DNA of 64,000 bases, from contig JAEXNA010000121.1 in assembly GCA_023447635.1 (NCBI GenBank), positions 1-64,000 of the forward strand, written 5' to 3'. Source of the stretch: Vulcanimicrobiota bacterium. Lineage in GTDB: Bacteria; Vulcanimicrobiota; Xenobia; Xenobiales; JADMJV01. Positions within the stretch are counted from its first letter, which is position 1. The number at the start of each line of letters is the position of its first letter. Below, piece by piece: positions 59,201 through 64,000 of the stretch. Both the position numbers and the translations under genes were made by a program. The notes under the pieces are model-generated. The model was not told where the DNA came from. It saw only the letters and a list, made by a program, of their open reading frames with translations, and ran no database searches.

Positions 59201-59446
59201 ACGGACCAGCTTCCCCTTCATGGTCTGGTAGCGAGGGAAAAGGTCCTTGTAGGAACGGGCCTGCACGTGATGCACTCCCGGCTTGCCGTTGGCCGTGGGC
59301 GGCCCTTCGTAGAACACCCACTCCGGGGCGCCCTGCTCTTCGCGCTGCGCCATACTGCGCGCGAACACGTCGTGCTCTTTCCAGAAGTCGAGAACGGTCT
59401 GTTCTCGCTGAGGAGGTTTTTGGTTGCTGTCTAATTCGCTGAACAT
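56252..59446 (-). CDS. ileS: Isoleucyl-tRNA synthetase, type 2 (eukaryote-like class) with GxHH signature
   Basis: 1064 residues from ATG 59446; an extension to 59617 is unsupported. It has FYEGPPTANGKPG, the signature GVHH (57-60), KAGWDCHGLPVELEVEK, the editing domain (WTTTPWTLPGN), KMSKSRGNVVDPW at about 605, and the long C-terminal anticodon region. The pattern (KDLFPRYQTMKGKLVRRKAGW, ERIGFWVNLDEAYMT) is that of IleRS type 2. The usual HxGH is reversed to GxHH (PGVHH in place of IHIGH). In type 2 enzymes this change is reported to give strong mupirocin resistance. Charges tRNA-Ile in the cytoplasm. No T-box seen upstream. Confidence 0.95.
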   Translation of the reverse strand: MFSELDSNQKPPQREQTVLDFWKEHDVFARSMAQREEQGAPEWVFYEGPPTANGKPGVHHVQARSYKDLFPRYQTMKGKLVRRKAGWDCHGLPVELEVEKRLGFDGKADIEKYGIEPFNKMCRESVMEYEQAWREMTERIGFWVNLDEAYMTMTNSFVESVWWSLKELWNKELLYEGYKVVPYCAKDGTPLSSHEVSQGYKDVIDPSIYVRFPLTNAADYGLPADTSLLVWTTTPWTLPGNVAAAMSPHLLYVVVDHESGPLLLAQTLVEKVFGEGAAPSTAFAAKTGKELAGLTYQAPFPFLELDKPGHRVVTGDFVTAEDGTGIVHIAPAFGADDLTVARENDLPVIRPVDPSGHFLDEVGFLAGKWFKAADKPVMENLTERGLLFKKLDYEHSYPHCWRCRNPLMYYATDSWFINNTALKHRLIEKNETLDWHPAHIKQGRYGDWLNNLVDWALSRNRYWGTPLPIWTCEGCSHQHCIGSYQELADMALQTIDVSAPDFDPHRPGVDNITLKCPQCEGTMYRVPQVIDCWYDSGAMPFAQLHYPFENKEYFEKTAFPADFICEGLDQTRGWFNSLHQLGVMLFDSTAFNSVICHGLILDGEGEKMSKSRGNVVDPWSILNSEGADALRWYLYVSAPPELSRRFSVELVGETARRFIGTIFNTYSFFAMNANAARLDLSTAKPAEQREPLERWILARLHSLVKEVTEDLDVFELTPAARKIDAFVDELSNWYVRRARRKFWDEQVEAYATLWECLETLSRLLAPFIPFAAETLYQRLHSHHDAPFVSVHLADWPKADEALIDPELLMGGAVLQKVVGLGRSARAESGHRVRQPLPEVLVRVRNAEEQTVLERWTAELLDELNVKNLRFLGSNEEFLDYDLKPNLRIVGRKYGKIVPALKQRLTEVSGKEVAAAVAAGQPYPIEVEGQTLNLEPDEVLVEARSPEGYAAQEDGGYLAALSTELTAELEREGLARDIVRHIQELRKGSGLDISDRIDLHLAGDSEMLATAVAEHRESIMSETLALTLEFGGAPSSDLTVKEIALKIPELNFTLALRKAAQEVAS

Positions 59447-59561
59447 GGCCTGATCCCGCATTAATCCTGATTTCTGCTCGCCGGTTTCTGAGGGGGAGCG
59501 GCCAAGACCTGCTGAAAACGGCGGCGGCAGGCGCTGAGGCCCGTATCGGGAAGGTCTACCG

Positions 59562-60926
59562 ATGGACGTCCTTTTTGAAGCCCTGCTGGCCAACCGGGCT
59601 GCCGTCGCCTCGACCACCGCCGCTCAGCGCTCGGCCAAACTGCAGCGCCTGGCCGACAGCCTGCTGCGCCACCGCGGCCCGATCCGCAACGCGCTGGCCG
59701 CCGATCATCGTCGCCACCCGGCCGAGGTCGACTTGACCGAGATCTATCCCGTGCTGAGCGAGATCAAGCACGCTCGCAAAAATCTGACCCGCTGGATGAA
59801 GCCGCAGCGAGTCGCTACCCCGCTGGCGCTGGCGGGGGCTCGCTCCTGGGTGCAGTGGCAGCCCAAGGGCGCGGCGCTGATTCTGTCCCCCTGGAACTTC
59901 CCGGTCAACCTGACCCTGGGACCCCTGGTCAGCGCGGTCGCTGCCGGCAACACGGTCTTGCTCAAGCCGTCCGAGCATACGCCGCACGCCAGCGAGGTGA
60001 TCCAAAGTATCGTGCGCGACGTCTTCGATGGCGACGAGGTCGCTCTGGTGCAGGGCGACGCGGACGTCGCCAGGGAGTGCCTGCGCCTCCCCTTTCAGCA
60101 CATATTCTTCACCGGAGCGCCGGCGGTGGGCAAAGCGGTCATGCGCGCGGCTGCCGACCATTTAGCTTCGGTGACTCTGGAACTGGGCGGGAAATCTCCC
60201 ACCATTGTAGACCCCAGCGCCGATCTCGTCACGGCGGCCCGGCGCATCGCCTGGGCCAAGTGGATGAACAACGGGCAGGTCTGCATCGCCCCGGACCACG
60301 TATGGGTTCACGAAAGCCGACACGACGAACTGGTGGCGCTGCTGGGCGCCCAGGTCCGCAAGCTGTTCGGCAAGGAGCCCAAATCGTCGCCCTCTTACAG
60401 CCGGCTGATCAACGCCCGCCAGTTCGAGCGGGTCGCCGGCTATCTCCAAGGGACCGAGGTCGAGATGGATCCGGCCGAGCGCTATATCCAGCCCACCATC
60501 CTGGCTGGAGTCAGCCTGGACCATCCCGCCATGAGCGAAGAGATCTTCGGTCCTGTCCTGCCCGTTTTGCGCTATCGCAACCTCGACGAACCGCTGAACC
60601 ATATCAACGCCGGCGACAAACCGCTGGCGCTCTATCTCTTCAGCGGGGACCCCGCTACCATCGACCGGGTCCTGCGTGAAACTCGGGCGGGCGGAACCTG
60701 CATCAACCACAGCGGGCTCCAGTTCTCGAACCCCAACCTGCCCTTCGGCGGCGACAACGTCAGCGGCCTCGGTAAAAGTCACGGCATCTATGGTTTCCAG
60801 GAGTTCTCGAACGCTCGGGCAGTGATGCGCCAGTACGGCCGCTTCAGCCCGGTCGAACTGATGATGCCGCCCTTCGGCAGTCGCTGGAAACAGGCGCTGA
60901 TCGATCTCACCCTGCGGTGGTTCTAG
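59562..60926 (+). CDS. Aldehyde dehydrogenase (class 3-like)
   Basis: 454 residues, typical of the shorter class 3 (fatty aldehyde/benzaldehyde type) enzymes. LILSPWNFPVNLTLGPLVSA, VLLKPSEHTP, FFTGAPAVGKAVM, catalytic Glu in TLELGGKSP and Cys in NNGQVCIAPDHV are present, as is EEIFGPVLPV. The C-terminal tail (PPFGSRWKQALIDLTLRWF) is amphipathic and may attach to membranes, as in fatty aldehyde dehydrogenases. Divergent from ileS. The stop overlaps the stop of the convergent PilZ gene (4 bp). Confidence 0.93.
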   Translation: MDVLFEALLANRAAVASTTAAQRSAKLQRLADSLLRHRGPIRNALAADHRRHPAEVDLTEIYPVLSEIKHARKNLTRWMKPQRVATPLALAGARSWVQWQPKGAALILSPWNFPVNLTLGPLVSAVAAGNTVLLKPSEHTPHASEVIQSIVRDVFDGDEVALVQGDADVARECLRLPFQHIFFTGAPAVGKAVMRAAADHLASVTLELGGKSPTIVDPSADLVTAARRIAWAKWMNNGQVCIAPDHVWVHESRHDELVALLGAQVRKLFGKEPKSSPSYSRLINARQFERVAGYLQGTEVEMDPAERYIQPTILAGVSLDHPAMSEEIFGPVLPVLRYRNLDEPLNHINAGDKPLALYLFSGDPATIDRVLRETRAGGTCINHSGLQFSNPNLPFGGDNVSGLGKSHGIYGFQEFSNARAVMRQYGRFSPVELMMPPFGSRWKQALIDLTLRWF

Positions 60927-61513
60927 CCCTCTTGCAGGGTGTGCAGCCGCTTCTCTGCGGCCAGGCGTTCGGTAATATAGCGGTCCAGGGTCCGGATCTG
61001 CTGGCGGTCCAGCCCCAGGAACTTCAGTCCGGAGTGATAGCCGTCATCGATCCGGCGAGCGGTCCATTTGACGTCGGCCAGCACCTTCAGCGGCGGCATC
61101 TCGGGATCGTCAAGGTCAATGGTAACGCTGATCTCAAGGTCCTTTTCCAACGGGCCGTTGGTGGCGATGCGAGCCCCCCCGATCGACAGGTCCTCCGTGG
61201 TGCCGGTATAGCCCGGAAGGTCGGGCGAGGAGACTCGGAAGCGTCGAGGTAGACGAACTTCGACGCGACGCTCGTTATCCAGGTTGTCCAGCACCACTTC
61301 GTAGTTCAAGAGTTGGGCACGATACAGGCCGCTGTCCTCTTCCTGGGACTGCAGCACGATGTAGGCGTTGACCGTTCCGAAGGAGAGACGCAGCTTGACC
61401 TTGCCGCACTCGGGTTTGAGCTTCTTGGCCGCTTTGAAGACCAGCAGTCCGTCCTGAAAGTCGACGTAGTCGACCTCCGGGGTAAAAAGTAGCGCCTTGA
61501 TCTGTTCGAGCAT
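60923..61513 (-). CDS. PilZ-domain c-di-GMP receptor protein
   Basis: 196 residues from ATG 61513 (GGAGG 9 nt upstream); the longer frame to 61624 is a shadow. N-terminal ~75 residues form a YcgR-like beta domain (DYVDFQDGLLVFKAAKKLKP). C-terminal PilZ at about 80-185 has the RRVEVR (82-87) RxxxR motif and EDLSIGGARI (D108-x-S110-x-G-G). Both c-di-GMP-binding motifs are intact. No output domain is seen; it may bind a motility or envelope partner. Stands alone, with overlapping stop with the ALDH gene. Confidence 0.88.
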   Translation of the reverse strand: MLEQIKALLFTPEVDYVDFQDGLLVFKAAKKLKPECGKVKLRLSFGTVNAYIVLQSQEEDSGLYRAQLLNYEVVLDNLDNERRVEVRLPRRFRVSSPDLPGYTGTTEDLSIGGARIATNGPLEKDLEISVTIDLDDPEMPPLKVLADVKWTARRIDDGYHSGLKFLGLDRQQIRTLDRYITERLAAEKRLHTLQEG

Positions 61514-61664
61514 GCTTTGAGGCCTCCGTCCCTTTGTCCAGGAGAGCGCTTCGCCGGCTCCCCCGTCTCGCCTCTCCTTTATACCCAGATCGGGGCGCTT
61601 TAGGACATCCGACCGTCCGACCAAAACAGGACACCCCTCGAGGCGGGGGCGAAGCTGTACCCAG

Positions 61665-63161
61665 ATGACTCGATGCGGCCCCTATCAGCTCCTGGAACCT
61701 GTAGGAGAAGGCAGTTCCGGCACCGTCTACCGGGCGCGCCGGGACGGCGAAGAGCGCGACGTCGCACTGAAGCTGTTGACCCATCAGCCCCCTCCCCGCT
61801 GGGTGGCCCATCTCAAAACTCTTGGAGAACACCTCGACCCGCACCTCTGCGCCCTGCTCGACGTCGGTCAGGACGACGAGCGATCCTATCTGGTCTACGC
61901 CTACCTCCCGGGCGGCGATCTGGAAACGGCCCGCGACGGCTACGACGACCGGCGGGTCCCTCTGCGCACCGCCTTACGCTGGAGTATTGACGCCCTCAAG
62001 GGGCTCAGCGCCGTTCATCAGGCCGGCTTCCTGCACGGCGACATCAAGCCGTCAAACCTGATGCTCGACGGGGAAAAGCGGGTGGTGGTCTGCGATTTCA
62101 CCACCCTGACGCCCAGAGACGGGCCGCTGGCGCTGGACCTGGAAAACGGCACCCCCGCCTACCTGCCGCCGGACAAAACGCTGCTGCGTTCCCCCCGGCG
62201 CGACCTTTACGCCCTGGGGCTGACCCTGCACGGCCTGCTGGTGGGCCAACTCCCGGCCTCGCCGGAGGCCGCCGTCCCCAGCGCCGCTGACCCACTGCTG
62301 CCCGCCGCCGTCGACGAGATCGTGGCCCGAGCCCTGGGTCAGGCTCGCCCGTTCGAAACCGCGGCCGAGATGCGCCAAGCTATGGAAAACCTGCTGCTCG
62401 GCCCTCAGGCGGTCGCCGTCGAAAGCTCGCTCTCGCCGCCCACCCGGCGCGTCGCCTGGCAAACCGTGCAACGGCAGGCGCCGGTCTGGCCCTGGCTGGT
62501 GGCCCTGCTGATGCTACCGCTGGGCGTGTGGGCCCGAGGTCGGCAGCCGGAGACCGCCATTTCTTTCGCGCCAACAGCGCTATGGACCGGGGTAGGCGTC
62601 AGTCCCGTCGCCTTCCAGAATAGGGAGCTCTGGCGGCTGATGGTCCTGGGGCGCCCGGTGCTGGGGTTCTGTTCTAGCGACCGGGCAGCCGGCGGCGAAA
62701 GCGCCAAAGAACGCGCCGAATGGTGCGCGGCCGTAATAGAAGAGGCGCATTTCCAGAAGCGCCCCCTGAGCTTCGCCTACCGACGCGAAGGGCCCGAGAG
62801 CTGCGACGTCTACCTGGTTGGCAAAGACTGGCCGGAGAAGTTTCTCTTCCGTATCACCCCCGCCGAATCGAAGCTCTTCGACCGCCCCGGGCCCTTCCTG
62901 GCTCGAGCTTGGACCGCCCTGCTGGCCGACACGGCCGAACTGGCCCGACCTGGCTCCCGAGCCGGCGAAAAGAGCGCCGGAGCCCTGATGCTGCAGCCCT
63001 GGCGACGACGCTACGAAACGCTGGCGGGCCAAAACGAGCCAGTCGACCAACCCGCGCGCGTTGCTCTCTGGCTGGAGGCGCTGCGCAGCCTGGAAGGCGA
63101 AGCGCACAGCCAACTGCTGGAAGCCTACAGCGACCTTCCCGAGGCCAAAGATGGGAAGTAG
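61665..63161 (+). CDS. Transmembrane Hanks-type serine/threonine kinase
   Basis: 498 residues. Kinase domain at about 5-245: glycine loop VGEGSSGTVYRA, Lys36 in DVALKLL, catalytic loop LHGDIKPSN (HGD, Asp126), DFT at 144-146 in place of DFG, and the short activation segment with GTPAYLPPD. One membrane helix (about 273-292; PVWPWLVALLMLPLGVWARG), then a ~205-residue outside domain of unknown family containing FCSSDRA and a helix-rich end. The loops keep Lys, Asp and Asp, so activity is plausible. The 3' end overlaps the FHA-ABC gene by 10 bp. The ribosome site before the ATG is weak. Confidence 0.88.
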   Translation: MTRCGPYQLLEPVGEGSSGTVYRARRDGEERDVALKLLTHQPPPRWVAHLKTLGEHLDPHLCALLDVGQDDERSYLVYAYLPGGDLETARDGYDDRRVPLRTALRWSIDALKGLSAVHQAGFLHGDIKPSNLMLDGEKRVVVCDFTTLTPRDGPLALDLENGTPAYLPPDKTLLRSPRRDLYALGLTLHGLLVGQLPASPEAAVPSAADPLLPAAVDEIVARALGQARPFETAAEMRQAMENLLLGPQAVAVESSLSPPTRRVAWQTVQRQAPVWPWLVALLMLPLGVWARGRQPETAISFAPTALWTGVGVSPVAFQNRELWRLMVLGRPVLGFCSSDRAAGGESAKERAEWCAAVIEEAHFQKRPLSFAYRREGPESCDVYLVGKDWPEKFLFRITPAESKLFDRPGPFLARAWTALLADTAELARPGSRAGEKSAGALMLQPWRRRYETLAGQNEPVDQPARVALWLEALRSLEGEAHSQLLEAYSDLPEAKDGK

Positions 63162-64000
63162 AACGACCATCGGGCGGGACCCGAGCTGCGATCTGGTGCT
63201 GGACTCTCCCCTGGTCTCGCGGTTCCATGCCCGCTTGGAGGGCGACCAACTCAGCGACAACGGCAGCGCCAACGGAGTGTTCGTGGAGGGGCAGCCGGTC
63301 TCGGAGGCGCGACTGCAGAAAGGCCAGCGGGTGACCGTCGGCCCCTACCATCTGCTCTATGACGGAGCTGGCCTGAAGTTTATGGGTCGCGGGCTCCGAG
63401 TGACCTGTCGCAAAGTGACCTTTCGCATCCCCGGGACCGCCATCGAACTGCTCAAAGACCTGGATCTCGACGTGCCTCCGGGGACCTTCCTGGCTCTGGT
63501 CGGCACCTCGGGGGCGGGCAAGTCGACCCTGATGAAACTGATGGCCGGGCTGATCGAGCCCAGCGACGGGGAGGTGCTGTTTCAGGGCCGCCCCCGTAAC
63601 TCTCCCGAATTCCAGCACTCCAGCGGATGGGTCCCTCAGGAAGAGATCGTGCACGCCCGACTGAAGGTCGCCACCGCCCTGCGCTTTTCCGCTCGGCTAC
63701 GCCTGCCGCAAGGAACCTCGTCCGAGGAACTCGACCGGCGGGTCCGCTACGCGGCCGAACAGGTTACCCTGAGCCATCGGCTGGAGACCCCTATCATGCG
63801 CCTCTCCGGGGGCGAGAAGAAGCGCGTCGCGCTAGCCTCGGAAGAGCTGGGCGACCCCGACGTGTTCTTCCTCGACGAACCGACCAGCGGGCTGGACCCG
63901 GGGCTGGAAAAGGAGGTCATGCTCAGCCTGCGCGACCTGGCGCGACGTGGCCGCACGGTGATCCTGATCACCCACGCCACCGCCAACGTGCTGCTCTGCG
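63152..64000 (+). CDS. FHA-domain ABC transporter (N-terminal part; cut by window edge)
   Basis: Starts at ATG 63152 inside the end of the kinase gene and runs off the window; 283 codons are visible. The FHA domain (about 1-70) has TIGRDPSCDLVL, SPLVSRFHARL and LSDNGSANGVFVEG, which bind phosphothreonine peptides. ABC ATPase follows from about 88: Walker A LVGTSGAGKSTLMKL, signature RLSGGEKKRVALAS, Walker B DVFFLDEPTSGLDP, and the H-loop ILITHA. This is the ABCG-like order; a membrane part is expected beyond the window. The upstream kinase could phosphorylate its FHA partner. Substrate unknown. Confidence 0.9.

Overview
The window is a dense, GC-rich stretch of bacterial chromosome. It holds about 53 protein genes on both strands, mostly in operons with 4-bp stop/start overlaps, and no gap above about 200 bp. 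I see no rRNA, tRNA, CRISPR array, transposase or prophage block. An MlaD/MCE protein, an RND lipid exporter, PBP1A, type IV pilin-like proteins, CarD, TRAP and c-di-GMP proteins suggest a free-living, probably diderm bacterium. The mix (IleRS of the eukaryote-like class, FHA-ABC transporter beside a Ser/Thr kinase, Bacillus-like arginine operon with an embedded argR) resembles deep-branching, poorly cultured phyla (Armatimonadota or Eremiobacterota/Xenobia-like). That placement is inference only.

Layout. 1-6603: arginine/carbamoyl-phosphate operon argC-argJ-argB-argD-argR-carA-carB (minus strand, carB cut by the window edge), with a consensus promoter and a perfect ARG box before argC. 6655-9087: YfhO-type membrane protein. 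9247-13349: a SiaABCD-type phospho-switch controlling a diguanylate cyclase that has an enlarged N-terminus. 13476-15104: DEAD-box helicase behind a structured leader. 15174-19394: PBP1A-murB-lipid kinase operon (minus). 19554-22033: dNMP-kinase-like gene coupled to a DAHP synthase-prephenate dehydratase fusion. 22105-26970: MFS/spermidine-synthase-like/TPR protein, zinc-ribbon protein and M42 peptidase (minus).

27166-34023: signalling operon with a small ORF, hybrid histidine kinase, single-domain regulator, GAF-GGDEF cyclase, membrane-anchored TRAP-type binding protein and a Cys-motif/ankyrin membrane protein. 34104-35861: PhoB-like regulator and a PhoR-like kinase that has lost its phospho-acceptor histidine. 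35934-39039: PgeF/YfiH, a small secreted protein and a B12-type radical SAM protein. 39192-40406: TubC-like/ankyrin/HD-GYP protein. 40425-45198: TlyA-MlaD-RND operon. 45293-47298: tryptophan dioxygenase and kynureninase. 47309-51315: four minor pseudopilins, the first fused to a TolB-like beta-propeller. 51509-53599: bestrophin-like channel, CarD regulator and a SnoaL-like exported protein. 53696-60926: NAD synthetase, NlpC/P60-like protein, type-2 IleRS and an aldehyde dehydrogenase. 60923-64000: PilZ protein, then a Ser/Thr kinase coupled to an FHA-ABC transporter that runs off the window.

Taken together, c-di-GMP signalling is prominent (two cyclases, one HD-GYP hydrolase, one PilZ receptor) and sits on the same segment as pilus-like genes. 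The most unusual items are the fused or re-wired proteins: the SiaD-like cyclase with a duplicated stalk, DAHPS-PDT, pseudopilin-TolB, TubC-Ank-HD-GYP, the His-less sensor kinase, and IleRS with the inverted GxHH signature.
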